Positions 36,182 to 45,925 are shown, numbered from the stretch's first letter. The stretch is DNA of 64,000 bases from PALSA-1296 sp038322815 (GCA_038322815.1 JBBQGG010000008.1:3537-67536); one strand, 5' to 3'. The notes: generated by a model not told the origin, from the sequence alone. Numbers and translations: made by a program.

Positions 36182-37720
36182 TTAATTTTCAATTCTTAAT
36201 ATAAATTCCGGATCTGAAATCAATTCTTTTACTTTTGCAATATCAATTGAGATATTACGGTCATCTTCCAAGAATGGAACAACGCTGCGCACCAGATGAT
36301 ATGCCGCGCCGCTACCCTTTCCCGGTTTTAACGGTTTTAAGAAATCAATGCCCTGTGTGGCGCAGAGTATTTCGATGGCAAGCACACCTTCGACGTTATC
36401 TATCACTTGCTCTAATTTTAACGCAGCAACCGATCCCATGGAGTTATGATCTTCCTGATTAGCACTTGTCGGAATCGAATCAACACTTGCCGGATGCGAA
36501 AGTACTTTATTTTCGCTGACAAGCGACGCCGCTGTGTACTGCGCAATCATCAAGCCTGAATGCAATCCACCTTTCGGCGTCAAAAAGCGAGGCAAGCCGA
36601 AGGAAAGCGCACCATTGACAAGCCGTTCTGTTCGGCGCTCACTGATACTGGCAAGTTCACTGATCGCAATGGCAAGATAATCTAATGCAAGCGCAATAGG
36701 TTCGCCGTGAAAATTGCCACCTTCAAGATGAACACCGGTTCCATCGGCATTCGGAATGATAAGCGGATTATCAGTTGCAGAATTTATTTCTGTCGTTACA
36801 ACCTTTTCTACAAAATTTATTGTGTCGCGCACTGCTCCGTGAACTTGCGGAATGCAGCGAAGCGAATAGGCATCTTGCACTCTTGTATCACCTTCAAGAT
36901 GCGAATTGCGAATTTCACTTTCATGAGTTAATTGCAGCATGTGTAATGCAACTTCCCGCTGACCGGGATGAGGACGTGCCTCGGAAAAATGCGGATCGAA
37001 AGCCTTATCGGTCGCGCGCAATGCTTCAAAAGACATCGAAGCAGAGATATCGGCGATCACTGCAAGACGTTTTGCTTTATCAAGTGCCAGGCTGCCGATC
37101 GCCGACATCATCTGCGTGCCGTTGATTAGTGCAAGCCCTTCTTTTGCTTCAAGTCGAAGCGGAGTTACTTTGAAAGATTTCAAAGCGTCGGATGCATCTA
37201 CAATTTTTCTTCTCTTATCGATATCAGGAATGCTGATCTTTCCTTCACCCGTCAGCGCCAATGCAAGATGCGCAAGCGGAGCAAGATCACCGGATGAACC
37301 TACACTTCCGCGGGAAGGAATGACAGGAAGAAGATCAAGCATTAAAAAAGTTAGAAGCTGCTCGATTACAATAGGTCGAACACCGGAATATCCTTTAGCC
37401 AAAGCATTTGCCCTAAGCAAAAGCATAGCTCGGACAACTTCATCGCGAAGGGGTAGACCAACACCTGCCGAATGCGAGCGAAGTAAATTCTGCTGAAGCT
37501 CTTTTATCTGCGCAATGGGAATTGAGACATTGGCAAATTCTCCAAACCCTGTCGTGATGCCATAGATCGTCTCACCGTTAGCAACCCACTCATCAACTAA
37601 CCGGCGTGATGCTTCAACTCGCTTTAGCGCAGCAGAAGATAGAGAAAACTCTGTAAGCTCCCGTCTTGCCGTTTTTGCGACATGGGAGATAGTTAGTGAA
37701 TTACCGTCGAGAGTTATCAA
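36182..37720 (-). CDS. hutH: Histidine ammonia-lyase
   Basis: 512 residues, the usual HAL length. The cofactor loop reads SRGSVGSSGDLAPLAH; the tripeptide that forms the MIO group is Ser142-Ser143-Gly144 where most HALs have Ala142. Tyr53 in TIYGITTGFG, HPASVDSIPTSANQEDHNSM and the Glu-rich ending fit the family. It removes ammonia from histidine to give urocanate, the first step of histidine breakdown. Apart from S142 nothing is missing. Tyrosine ammonia-lyase is a less likely alternative. Confidence 0.93.
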   Translation of the reverse strand: MITLDGNSLTISHVAKTARRELTEFSLSSAALKRVEASRRLVDEWVANGETIYGITTGFGEFANVSIPIAQIKELQQNLLRSHSAGVGLPLRDEVVRAMLLLRANALAKGYSGVRPIVIEQLLTFLMLDLLPVIPSRGSVGSSGDLAPLAHLALALTGEGKISIPDIDKRRKIVDASDALKSFKVTPLRLEAKEGLALINGTQMMSAIGSLALDKAKRLAVIADISASMSFEALRATDKAFDPHFSEARPHPGQREVALHMLQLTHESEIRNSHLEGDTRVQDAYSLRCIPQVHGAVRDTINFVEKVVTTEINSATDNPLIIPNADGTGVHLEGGNFHGEPIALALDYLAIAISELASISERRTERLVNGALSFGLPRFLTPKGGLHSGLMIAQYTAASLVSENKVLSHPASVDSIPTSANQEDHNSMGSVAALKLEQVIDNVEGVLAIEILCATQGIDFLKPLKPGKGSGAAYHLVRSVVPFLEDDRNISIDIAKVKELISDPEFILRIEN

Positions 37721-37748
37721 TTAAAAATAAAAAATGCAAATTTAAAAA

Positions 37749-38354
37749 TTATTTTTCAAAAGATTTCATCAGCATCTCAGTCCGTTCTTTACCCAACGCC
37801 CTTGCAATTGGTAATTGAAGAAAATCCAAAAGTGGAATACGTTCTTTTTTGCCCCTCACTCTTCCACCTTCGCATTCATCTATTTCTTCATAAACAATAT
37901 AGTAAGAATCTTCTTCGACTTCCGGATAAATCCTTATAGGAAAAAGATGGCAGGAGATCGGTTTTTCAAAGTTTTTTATTTCTCCATTTTTGAATGCTGC
38001 CTGAATTGAACAGAGTGCTATATCACCCTCCCATCTCACAAAAATACACTCTTTTCCGTCGATAGTCGGAATACTGTATGTGCCATCAATTTCGTGTTTC
38101 CAAATACCTTCACCTGCTATCACTTGAAGAGCTGCTTCGGGAAGATATTTTTTTACTGCAGGAAAGACTCGCTCCAATTCCGAGATTTCCGATTCTAATA
38201 TCGGCGCACCACGCCCACCGGCCATTGTACAACATGCACCTTTACAAACCGATAGATCGCAGCCGAATTCTACATCACCAAGTTGTGCTTCGACTTCGAA
38301 GTACGCCGATGGCGGATAGATGGGCAATGCTATATGATCTGTGCTTTTATTCAT
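37749..38354 (-). CDS. DUF3109 family protein
   Basis: 201 residues from the ATG at 38354. A longer frame would take in the word palindrome at 38365 and is rejected. Cys-rich VEFGCDLSVCKGACCTMAGG, DGKECIFVRWEGDIALCSIQ and KPISCHLFPIRIYPEVEEDS match DUF3109, a Bacteroidota family related to CxxCxxCC proteins that probably bind a metal or an iron-sulfur cluster. No reaction is known. It lies 29 bases downstream of the hutH start region on the same strand, facing sixA through the palindrome. Confidence 0.82.
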   Translation of the reverse strand: MNKSTDHIALPIYPPSAYFEVEAQLGDVEFGCDLSVCKGACCTMAGGRGAPILESEISELERVFPAVKKYLPEAALQVIAGEGIWKHEIDGTYSIPTIDGKECIFVRWEGDIALCSIQAAFKNGEIKNFEKPISCHLFPIRIYPEVEEDSYYIVYEEIDECEGGRVRGKKERIPLLDFLQLPIARALGKERTEMLMKSFEK

Positions 38355-38364
38355 TTTTGAAAAA

Positions 38365-38431
38365 GGGTTTGGGGTATAGGGTTTCGGGTTTGGCGAAAAC
38401 CCCAAACCCTATACCCCACTCCCCCAAACCC
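38365..38431. repeat. Word palindrome in the DUF3109-sixA gap (GGGTTTGG)
   Basis: GGGTTTGGGGTATAGGGTTT, then CGGGTTTGGCG, then AAACCCTATACCCC, CTCC, CCAAACCC. A tandem G-rich word followed by its reverse complement fills the gap; GGGGTATAGGGTTT pairs perfectly with the right arm. Confidence 0.9.
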
Positions 38432-38435
38432 TGGT

Positions 38436-38930
38436 TCAAATACTTCCTATCTTCGGCGGAAAAAGTGCAAGTAACTGTCCCCGCATTCTTGGTGAATCTA
38501 TGCGATGTATCTCGAACTTTGCGATCGCCGCCTTCTTCATTTCCATAACAGGCGTCGGACTTCCGAGTAATGCGCTTCCGAAAGACGAAAGATGCGGCTC
38601 ATGCCCGACAAGCATAATGCGGCTATATTTTTTTGCGCATTTTGCAACAACTGACATCGTTTCGGTAACCTCAGACATCGGTGTCAACGAATCTGAAATT
38701 TCAAATTTTGCCTCTTTAGCAAAATTCTCAAGAGCGATCTCCGCCGTTTGCTTTGCCCGAACATACGGACTTGAAATCACCAGTTCCGGCGGAAACAACT
38801 TCATCTTTTTTACTGCTTCAAGTGCCGCTCTTGTTTTTTCTCTACCTTCATCGGTAAGCTCCCTCTCGGCATCGCTTCCATGCGAACCATGATCTTCAGC
38901 AATGCCGTGTCGAAGAAGATAGAGAAGCAT
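38436..38930 (-). CDS. sixA: Phosphohistidine phosphatase SixA-like
   Basis: 164 residues. RHG motif in LLYLLRHGIAEDHG, then ELTDEGREKTRAALEAVKKM, ISSPYVRAKQTAEIALENFA with the second Arg, and MLVGHEPHLSSFGSALLG with the second His. This is the histidine phosphatase fold of the SixA branch, which removes phosphate from phosphohistidine in signalling proteins. Substrate unknown here. It follows the peptide-binding protein by two bases. Confidence 0.9.
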   Translation of the reverse strand: MLLYLLRHGIAEDHGSHGSDAERELTDEGREKTRAALEAVKKMKLFPPELVISSPYVRAKQTAEIALENFAKEAKFEISDSLTPMSEVTETMSVVAKCAKKYSRIMLVGHEPHLSSFGSALLGSPTPVMEMKKAAIAKFEIHRIDSPRMRGQLLALFPPKIGSI

Positions 38931-38932
38931 TA

Positions 38933-40696
38933 TTAAAAATTACCGGACATAGCAGCGTTTGCAGTCTTCTTCACACCGGAGCCTTTAACGATCCAATACC
39001 GAAGATCAAAGCATGGTCGCTGAGTATAGAAATCAACATTCTCAAAACGCTTTGAATATGCCATGTAATTCGGTCCGGCGAACATGAAAGTCACGGGATT
39101 TTCATCAGCGAAAATTTGCTGGATCCGACTTGACATTTGTAATCGCTTTGACTTGTCAAATTCAGTACGAATATCCATGAGCAATCCATCTAACTCATCA
39201 TTTTTGAATTGTACCCAGTTCGAGCCCTTATTCTTTGCCTGTGAAGAATGCCATAATTGAAAGATATCGTCTTCAGTTGCATTCCCAGCCCACGATCCAT
39301 ACGCAGCTTCATAGTTATGCGACTTTGTATTCTCCAAGAATACAGACCATTCCAGTGGAGTTACACCGGCTTCAATACCAGCTTTACGAAGTTTCTCCGA
39401 AATAATAAGCAGTATCTGTTTACGAACATCATTGCCAGCATTTACCTGAAAGCTGAATTTAAACGGAGTCTTTTTCCCATCGATCACTTTATCCAGTATT
39501 CCATCACCATCGGAATCAGTCCATCCAGCTTCTGAAAGAAGTTTTTTCGCTTCCTCAGTATTGTGTTGGACATGCTGAATCTTTGGATCATAATTGGGCT
39601 GTGTGAACATGATCGGACCGTCATTTTTCTTTGTCAAGTCCTTGAGTACAGAATGAAGAATTTCATCGCGGTCAATGAGCATCGAAAGCGCACGGCGCAC
39701 CCTTTTATCTTTGAAAAGAGGGTTCTCATTATTCCAACCGATAAACGTATAGGCGTTATAGAAAAGAATTTGTTTATTCAAAAAGTTAATCTTCGTTGTA
39801 TCGAGTTGGTTTACATATTGATCCGGTTTTAGAACGTCGATCAGATCTAATTCTTTCGATTTCAGCGCCGTCAATGCAGCATTCTGATCGTTAATTGTTT
39901 TGAAGATGATCTCTTCGGGATATGATTCCTGCAAAGGTATTCCGATCGCCCAATAATTCGAATCTCTCTTGATTGTAATATGACTAAATGTTACCCATTC
40001 CTTAAAGACATAGGGGCCTGAACCGATCTGATATTTAGGATCCCTTCCGATCTCTGCCTTTTCAAACCAAAGTGCAAATTCCTTGACGGCAGGATTCTTT
40101 GTTTTTGGATCATGTAAGTCGGCCCAGGATTGCTGATCTGTTAAACTTTTTGGGTCCTGAATATGCTTCGGGAGAATAAGCACATAGCCTCCTCCCAAAA
40201 CATTTTCCGCATCATAATAGGGTTTCGAAAGATGGAAAGCAACTTTACTTCTGTCGCCGCCGGGGTAATAAACACTGTCAAGAGTAGTAAAATAATTACG
40301 GATCTGTTGCGAGTTGATCACGAGAGGATTCAGAACAGCTTTGAAGGAAAAGATCACATCGTCACCGGTCAGTGGTTTCCCGTCAGACCAATGCGCCTTC
40401 GGATTCATCGTGTAGATATATGTGAGGTGATCAAGAGAAACTTCTGGAAGACTTGCAAGCAATGGCATTAATTCTAATGTTTTCGGATGCTGAAAGTTAA
40501 GTGGCTCCCAAATTTTTTGCTGGACATACGATGCGTTTGCATCGGTGGATGTATACGGATTCAGGCGCTCAATATCAGAGAGCTGCCACCAGACGACATT
40601 ATTTTTCACAGATCCAGCTTCGTCCTTTTTGCCGCATGCAACAAAGATGAACGTCATAGCAAGAGTAAGTGTAATTAGAGAGAGTGATTTTTTCAT
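38933..40696 (-). CDS. Peptide/solute-binding lipoprotein of an ABC importer (family 5)
   Basis: 587 residues. MKKSLSLITLTLAMTFIFVACG is a lipoprotein signal (FVAC). NVVWWQLSDIERLNPYTSTD and AHWSDGKPLTGDDVIFSFKA are the family 5 marks; the hinge and the lobe II region (VRRALSMLIDRDEILHSVL, AGIEAGVTPLEWSVFLENTK) follow. It binds peptides or similar ligands outside the membrane. No permease or ATPase is in the window, so the partner lies elsewhere. Confidence 0.9.
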   Translation of the reverse strand: MKKSLSLITLTLAMTFIFVACGKKDEAGSVKNNVVWWQLSDIERLNPYTSTDANASYVQQKIWEPLNFQHPKTLELMPLLASLPEVSLDHLTYIYTMNPKAHWSDGKPLTGDDVIFSFKAVLNPLVINSQQIRNYFTTLDSVYYPGGDRSKVAFHLSKPYYDAENVLGGGYVLILPKHIQDPKSLTDQQSWADLHDPKTKNPAVKEFALWFEKAEIGRDPKYQIGSGPYVFKEWVTFSHITIKRDSNYWAIGIPLQESYPEEIIFKTINDQNAALTALKSKELDLIDVLKPDQYVNQLDTTKINFLNKQILFYNAYTFIGWNNENPLFKDKRVRRALSMLIDRDEILHSVLKDLTKKNDGPIMFTQPNYDPKIQHVQHNTEEAKKLLSEAGWTDSDGDGILDKVIDGKKTPFKFSFQVNAGNDVRKQILLIISEKLRKAGIEAGVTPLEWSVFLENTKSHNYEAAYGSWAGNATEDDIFQLWHSSQAKNKGSNWVQFKNDELDGLLMDIRTEFDKSKRLQMSSRIQQIFADENPVTFMFAGPNYMAYSKRFENVDFYTQRPCFDLRYWIVKGSGVKKTANAAMSGNF

Positions 40697-40740
40697 AGAA
40701 ATAAAATAAGTGAAAAAAAATTACTTAAACTGTCCTGTAT

Positions 40741-40788
40741 ACCTCAGGAGATTGCTTCGTCGGGCTGACGCCCCACTCGCACTGACAC
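40741..40788. repeat. Half copy of the GTGTCATTGCGAGG repeat
   Basis: Only the right half is present: CTCAGGAGATTGCTTCGTCG, GGCTGACGCC and CTCGCACTGACAC. It lies between the binding-protein start and the hprK stop. Confidence 0.8.
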
Positions 40789-40799
40789 ATGAAAAAAAA

Positions 40800-41840
40800 T
40801 TATTCAAAATCGTGTTCGAAGTATGGCGTTACGCGGTCGGTGGCTCCGGATCCTTCGGTTTTTAATGCGATCTTTTGTTCCAGATTTTTTGCGAACTCAG
40901 CCGACGCATCGTATCCGTAATGCTTGAGCAGATAATTCAGAGCTATGACTTCCGAAATAACAGTGATGTTCTTTCCCGGAATGATCGGCAGTTTCAGATG
41001 CTGCACTTCCACGCCTAATATCTGCACCAGCGATTCGTCCAATCCGGTACGCGTATAAACAGCTTTTTCATCCCAGACTTCCAGCTCGACGATGACTTCG
41101 ACTCGCTTCTGAAAACGAATTGCGCGGATACCAAACATTTCGCGGACGTTGATAATGCCCAATCCCCTGATTTCCATAAAATGCCCGCCAAGCTCGGTTC
41201 CGGCACCCATTAATATGCCTTCGCCTTTCTGAGTCACCACTACAACGTCATCGGCAACCAGTCTGTGACCCCGCTCGATGAGATCAAGCGCCACCTCGCT
41301 TTTGCCAACGCTGGATTTACCAACAAAAAGAATCCCTACACCATAGACATCAATAAATGAACCGTGAATACTGGTATGAAGATTGAATTGATCGTCGAGG
41401 AAATCACTGATGAAATAGATCGCCTTCGTCGTCTCGATCGGAGTAAGGAAGGTTGGAATGCCGTATTCTTCGCAAAGTGCAACGAGGTCGACATCGAACT
41501 CATTGCTATTGGTAATCACGATGCAGGGAATATTGAAAGAGGCTAGGGTTGAAAATGCTTTTATCCGATCTTCTTTGGAAAGCGAATGAAGGTAGAAAAG
41601 CTCGGTATTGCCGAAGATCTGAACGCGGTGAAACGTAAAAAGTCCAACATACCCTGCCAGAGCAAGCCCCGGGCGATGAAGATTTTTATCAGTGATGCGT
41701 TTATCAAGTCCGCGTTCGCCGGCAAGAAGCTTCAGCTTGAAACGATCCTTCATTTCTTCAAAGAAGAATTTCACTCCGATCGATTCTTTCTGAAGCGGCT
41801 TATAATTCAGCCAAGCAGGCTTAGGGGTTTCGTCGGCCAT
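40800..41840 (-). CDS. hprK: HPr kinase/phosphorylase
   Basis: 346 residues. The P-loop GVGILFVGKSSVGKSEVALD and the following HRLVADDVVVVTQKGEG, with EIRGLGIINVREMFGIRAIR and LPIIPGKNITVISEVIALNY, are the HprK/P family. The N-terminal third is the regulatory domain. In Firmicutes it phosphorylates Ser46 of HPr; here the PTS context is not visible. It follows hpf and the Xer gene on the same strand, an order seen in relatives. Confidence 0.94.
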   Translation of the reverse strand: MADETPKPAWLNYKPLQKESIGVKFFFEEMKDRFKLKLLAGERGLDKRITDKNLHRPGLALAGYVGLFTFHRVQIFGNTELFYLHSLSKEDRIKAFSTLASFNIPCIVITNSNEFDVDLVALCEEYGIPTFLTPIETTKAIYFISDFLDDQFNLHTSIHGSFIDVYGVGILFVGKSSVGKSEVALDLIERGHRLVADDVVVVTQKGEGILMGAGTELGGHFMEIRGLGIINVREMFGIRAIRFQKRVEVIVELEVWDEKAVYTRTGLDESLVQILGVEVQHLKLPIIPGKNITVISEVIALNYLLKHYGYDASAEFAKNLEQKIALKTEGSGATDRVTPYFEHDFE

Positions 41841-41846
41841 AGTTTG

Positions 41847-41929
41847 AATAAAGGATGAATGATGAAGGTTAAAGGATGAAAGAGAACGATGCTTTTTTCA
41901 TCCTTCATCCTTTATCCTTGTTCTTTATT
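41847..41929. repeat. Word palindrome in the hprK-hpf gap (AAAGGATGAA)
   Basis: Left: AAAGGATGAATGATGAAGG and AAAGGATGAAAGAGAAC. Right: TTCATCCTTCATCC, TTTATCCTTGTTCTTTAT, the reverse complement. It fills the gap between the two genes. Confidence 0.9.
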
Positions 41930-42248
41930 TCTCTAACGCTTTGCGTATTAAATCTTTGGATGCAGTATGAGAATCATGATGTTTTTTAAGCTGCTTTTCT
42001 AATGTCTTGACCACAAGGTCGATCGACTTCCCGACGTTCTCAGAAGTTTCTTTTGCGTGAAGTGTCTTCCCCCTGACCTCAAGATTGATCTCCGCACTAT
42101 ATTGAATATTACCATGTCCTTCGTGATCTAAGATTACATCGGCTCCGAGAATTTCATACTTGTTCTCTAAGATCGCTATTTCAGATTCAACAAATGTCTT
42201 GATGTGCCCGTCGGCGGATGCATGTCTGTTTGTGATTTGAATATTCAT
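41925..42248 (-). CDS. hpf: Ribosome hibernation-promoting factor (short form)
   Basis: 107 residues. NIQITNRHASADGHIKTFVE, then YEILGADVILDHEGHGNIQY and AEINLEVRGKTLHAKETSEN, then IDLVVKTLEKQLKKHHDSH: the whole HPF/YfiA fold without the C-terminal dimerisation domain of long HPF. It binds the 30S subunit in stationary phase. It lies between the Xer gene and hprK. Confidence 0.93.
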   Translation of the reverse strand: MNIQITNRHASADGHIKTFVESEIAILENKYEILGADVILDHEGHGNIQYSAEINLEVRGKTLHAKETSENVGKSIDLVVKTLEKQLKKHHDSHTASKDLIRKALEK

Positions 42249-42301
42249 TTCGTTTTTATCTCCAATTAGTTAATTTGGGGAATTTGAAAAATTTTTTTTT
42301 A

Positions 42302-43237
42302 TTATTCCCCGCTTCTCGGATGGGCGGAGTCATAGGCTTGCTTTAAACGATCTACCGTCAGATGAGTATATTTCTGCGTCGTTCTTAGCGAAGTATGGCC
42401 TAACATTTCCTGCACAGCACGTATCTCTGCTCCATGATCCAAGAGATGAGTTGCAAAGGAATGTCTTAACATGTGGGGATGACTTCTTCCGACATCGCGT
42501 ACTCCGCGAAAATATTTCTGGACGATATGATAAACTGCTCCGGGTGTCATACGTTTACCATTTACAAGCAAAAACAATGCCGATTTGTCCTGAATCTCTC
42601 CAAAATCTTTACGTAAAGGAATATAGTTTTTTATCGCATTCACAGCTTGTATTCCAACAGGAACAATGCGTACTTTATTCCCCTTTCCGAGGACGCGGAC
42701 AGTTCCTTCCGCCATATTGAGATCCTTAAGACTTATACTGCTGATCTCCGCCCGCCGTAAACCGCTGGAATAAAGAAGTTCAAGGATTGCCACATCACGC
42801 AACCCGGCAGGTGTTTCAAGATCAGGTTTTGCAAGTGCCTCAGAAGCGGCGCGTTCAGATACAACGCCCGGCAGCCGCTTTGCGCCCTTCGGACTTTTAA
42901 TAAGCTTTCCGGCATTCATTGCGAAAATGCCTTGATTGGTAAGATAGCGAAGAAATGAACGAACCGTCGAAAGCTTTCGGGAAATAGATTGTGAAACAAT
43001 TGGCTTACCGTGTTTATTTTTTGTTTCGGATAGAATACGAAGGTAAATACGAAGTGGTTGAATATCTGATTGAGTACCTATAAGTTCAAGGTCTTCCTCG
43101 CCCAGAATTTTCTGAAATTCTTCAAGATCGGCACGGTACGTTAAGAGTGTACCTTTGCTTGCACCACGCTCGTGAGAGAGGTGATCAAGGAAAGATTCAA
43201 GCCATATAGGAAAAGATTTTTCGAAAACTGTCGTCAT
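42302..43237 (-). CDS. Tyrosine recombinase XerC/XerD
   Basis: 311 residues. An N-terminal SAM-like core-binding domain (SFLDHLSHERGASKGTLLTY) precedes the catalytic domain with Arg in SSGLRRAEISSISLKDL, Lys in GKGNKVRIVPV, HxxR in HPHMLRHSFATHLLDHGAEI, and Tyr in TQKYTHLTVDRL. It resolves chromosome dimers at dif. XerC and XerD cannot be told apart from the sequence. It is upstream of hpf and hprK. No dif-like site was seen. Confidence 0.92.
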   Translation of the reverse strand: MTTVFEKSFPIWLESFLDHLSHERGASKGTLLTYRADLEEFQKILGEEDLELIGTQSDIQPLRIYLRILSETKNKHGKPIVSQSISRKLSTVRSFLRYLTNQGIFAMNAGKLIKSPKGAKRLPGVVSERAASEALAKPDLETPAGLRDVAILELLYSSGLRRAEISSISLKDLNMAEGTVRVLGKGNKVRIVPVGIQAVNAIKNYIPLRKDFGEIQDKSALFLLVNGKRMTPGAVYHIVQKYFRGVRDVGRSHPHMLRHSFATHLLDHGAEIRAVQEMLGHTSLRTTQKYTHLTVDRLKQAYDSAHPRSGE

Positions 43238-43296
43238 TCAGTGCTTGATAAGCTACACCAATATAATCATTTTTTTCACGAGAGCCGGAATATATA

Positions 43297-43347
43297 TGTC
43301 ATTCCGCACGGAGTTCTTCTCGATTTCGCAGAGGCGAATCTCCGTTC
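43297..43347. repeat. Partial copy of the GTCATTCCGA repeat
   Basis: TGTCATTCCGCACGGAGTTC followed by TCTCGATTTCG and GAATCTCCGTTC, in the gap between the Xer gene and topA. Only one half and part of the centre remain. Confidence 0.65.
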
Positions 43348-43380
43348 AAAATGAGATATAATTTCACAAGGCTATTTAAT

Positions 43381-45747
43381 CTATGCCGCTTTCTTCCTGC
43401 CTCTTCCGGATTTTTTCTCGACTTCCTCTTCTGCAGTGAATTCCATCATCTCTTCTGTGAATGCTTTTTTACAGTTCGGACATTTCAGGAAGTTGCCTTG
43501 CGTGCGGCTCCATTTTGTTGCAAGCCAGTTATTGCCACAGGATGGGCATGGCTTATTGACGGGTTTATCATTCGAAATGAAATCGCATTCGGGATAGCGG
43601 GCGCAGCCATAGAATGTGCGCTTGCCTTTGCCGCCTTTTCGTTGGACGATGTCGCCGATCGTGCATTTCGGGCATTTGATTCCGGTCGGAATCTGGCGTG
43701 TGTACTTGCATGTCGGGTAACGCGAGCAGCCGATGAATTTTCCGAAGCGGCTCGATCTGAGCAGAAGCTCACCTTCATGGCATTCGGGACATGTCTCGCC
43801 TAATTTTTCCGGCTCCGGTCTATTGAGATTTTTAACGGAGGTTTTCTTTCCGCAATTTGCGCAGTCGATATAAAATCCGAACCAGCCTTGCTTGAGTTCG
43901 ACAGTATCCGATTTGCAATTCGGGCAGGAGAATTTCGGCAAGTCTTCCGATAGCCGCTCATCAGCCTGTTCAAGAACAGCTTTGAATGGAATATAGAAAT
44001 CCCCCATAACTCCGGCATACGTATTCTCGCGGTCAGCGATGGTATCGAGTTCTAATTCCATTTTCGCTGTGAAATCCACATTGAAGATCTCCGGAAAACT
44101 TTTAATTAAAATACGATTGACATTCCTTCCAAGTTCTGTCGGATAAAGCCTTCGTTCCTGCTGTTCGACATAGGTTCGCTCCTGAATGGTGCCGACAATA
44201 CTTGCATACGTCGATGGTCTTCCGATCCCAAGCGATTCAAGTTCTTTTACGAGCGTACTTTCGGAAAATCTCGGAGGCGGCTTTGTTTCGGATTCCTGTA
44301 AACTTGGTGCTTCGATATTTGCCGTTTGCTTTTCTTCGATTCCATTTGGAAGTCTGCGGTCAGCATCGGTAGTATTCTTATCACCTGTTTCTTCGGAATC
44401 ATCAAGAAGCTGTAAATAACCCCTGAATTTCAGGATTGAACCTGTTGCACGGAATCGGTAAATACTTCCTGAAGTATTATCGGAGTCGATCTCAACCGTA
44501 GTCTGATCGAAAACTGCCGAAGACATTTGCGAGGCAATAAAGCGCTGCCAGATAAGCTCATACAGAGCCGCCATATCTTTATCTTGGGATTCAAGAATGC
44601 GGCGCACTTGCTTGGGATCCATACCCGGATTGGTCGGGCGAATACATTCATGCGCTTCCTGCGCGCCTTTGCTTTTCTTTTCCTTGCGCGGCTCGCCTAC
44701 GTATTCCTTGCCGAAGTTCTTTTCGATATAGGCTACCGACTGCGCACGGGCTTCATCGGATATACGCGTCGAATCGGTACGCATATACGTAATAAGACCT
44801 GTCAATCCTTCTTCGCCAAGCTCAACACCTTCATAGAGGCGCTGGGCAAGCATCATGGTCTTCTTGGGATTGAACCGGAGATTGGCACTTGCAGAAGTCT
44901 GCAAAGAGCTTGTAATAAATGGCGGTGGAGAGTTGCGCCTGACTTCGCGCTTATTAAGCGAAGCGATGCGGTAATTTTTCTCTTGCGCATCCCGGGCATA
45001 ACCTGCTGCAATTTTTCCATCACCGATAAAACGGTTCTTCAGATCTTCAGGAAGATCCTGTAAGCTTCCTTCGGGATTCCTGAATTCTATTCCATCGACG
45101 GAAATTAGCTTTGCGTGTATGGGAAATTCTGTTGTCGGTGTCGTAAAATCAGCCCAGAGATTCCAATACTTGATCGGCTGAAAGCGCTCAATCGCCTCTT
45201 CGCGCTCGCAGATGATTCGCAGTGCAACCGATTGAACACGTCCGGCCGAAAGTGATTCGGTATTTTGTCCGATAAATGCCTTCCATAAGATCGGCGAAAC
45301 CTGATAGCCGATGATCCTATCCATCACGCGCCTCGCCTGCTGCGCATCGAATAGAGCCACATCGACTTCGCGCGGATGCTTCATTGCCTCAATAATCCCT
45401 GATTTCGTAATCTCGGTAAAAAGAACGCGCTTAATGTTATCGTTCTTATCGGCGATCGCATTCTGGATATGATAAGCAATAGCCTCTCCCTCACGGTCCG
45501 GATCGGTTGCGATCAGGACTTCCTTGCTCGAGCCTGCAAGCTTTTTTAATTCAGCGAGAATATCTTTTTTGCCTTTGACCGTCACATACTGCGGAAGATA
45601 TCCGTTATCGAAATCAATGCCGAGCTTGGATTTCGGAAGATCTTTGATGTGCCCGACCGAAGCTCGGACCACATAGTTCGAGCCAAGATATTTATTGATC
45701 GTCTTTGCCTTCGATGGCGATTCGACGATGACTAATGATTTTGCCAT
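43381..45747 (-). CDS. topA: DNA topoisomerase I
   Basis: 788 residues. The Toprim start MAKSLVIVESPSKAKTINKY, acidic DPDREGEAIAYH, LSAGRVQSVALRIICEREEA, and the catalytic Tyr loop TGLITYMRTDSTRISDEARA are all present. The C-terminus has four Cys-type zinc ribbons (FSCPNCKSDTVELKQGWFGF, LGETCPECHEGELLLRSSRF, IKCPKCTIGDIVQRKG, KPCPSCGNNWLATKW), then a basic tail GRGRKKAA. It relaxes negative supercoils. Upstream is a repeat and smg. Confidence 0.97.
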   Translation of the reverse strand: MAKSLVIVESPSKAKTINKYLGSNYVVRASVGHIKDLPKSKLGIDFDNGYLPQYVTVKGKKDILAELKKLAGSSKEVLIATDPDREGEAIAYHIQNAIADKNDNIKRVLFTEITKSGIIEAMKHPREVDVALFDAQQARRVMDRIIGYQVSPILWKAFIGQNTESLSAGRVQSVALRIICEREEAIERFQPIKYWNLWADFTTPTTEFPIHAKLISVDGIEFRNPEGSLQDLPEDLKNRFIGDGKIAAGYARDAQEKNYRIASLNKREVRRNSPPPFITSSLQTSASANLRFNPKKTMMLAQRLYEGVELGEEGLTGLITYMRTDSTRISDEARAQSVAYIEKNFGKEYVGEPRKEKKSKGAQEAHECIRPTNPGMDPKQVRRILESQDKDMAALYELIWQRFIASQMSSAVFDQTTVEIDSDNTSGSIYRFRATGSILKFRGYLQLLDDSEETGDKNTTDADRRLPNGIEEKQTANIEAPSLQESETKPPPRFSESTLVKELESLGIGRPSTYASIVGTIQERTYVEQQERRLYPTELGRNVNRILIKSFPEIFNVDFTAKMELELDTIADRENTYAGVMGDFYIPFKAVLEQADERLSEDLPKFSCPNCKSDTVELKQGWFGFYIDCANCGKKTSVKNLNRPEPEKLGETCPECHEGELLLRSSRFGKFIGCSRYPTCKYTRQIPTGIKCPKCTIGDIVQRKGGKGKRTFYGCARYPECDFISNDKPVNKPCPSCGNNWLATKWSRTQGNFLKCPNCKKAFTEEMMEFTAEEEVEKKSGRGRKKAA

Positions 45748-45776
45748 AGCTTTTTTTCTTACAATTTTCTAGATCG

Positions 45777-45899
45777 GTGTCATTGCGAGGAAGTCGCGAA
45801 GCGACGACGAAGCAATCCCCTGATAGATTGTAGAGAGTAACTTTTTACCACTTATCCGGGGATTGCTTTGTCGGGCTAAAGCCCTCCTCGCAATGACAC
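45777..45899. repeat. GTGTCATTGCGAGG palindromic repeat, copy in topA-smg gap
   Basis: GTGTCATTGCGAGGAAGTCG on the left, CCTCGCAATGACAC on the right, with CAATCCCCTGATAGATTGTA and GGGGATTGCTTTGTCGG between. A nearly perfect full copy. Confidence 0.92.
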
Positions 45900-45925
45900 T
45901 AACATCACCATCTTAATAATGAAAG

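Noticed and set aside
38354..38405. Longer DUF3109 start at 38405
   Set aside because: The extra residues are read from the word palindrome, and the ATG at 38354 starts the conserved part.
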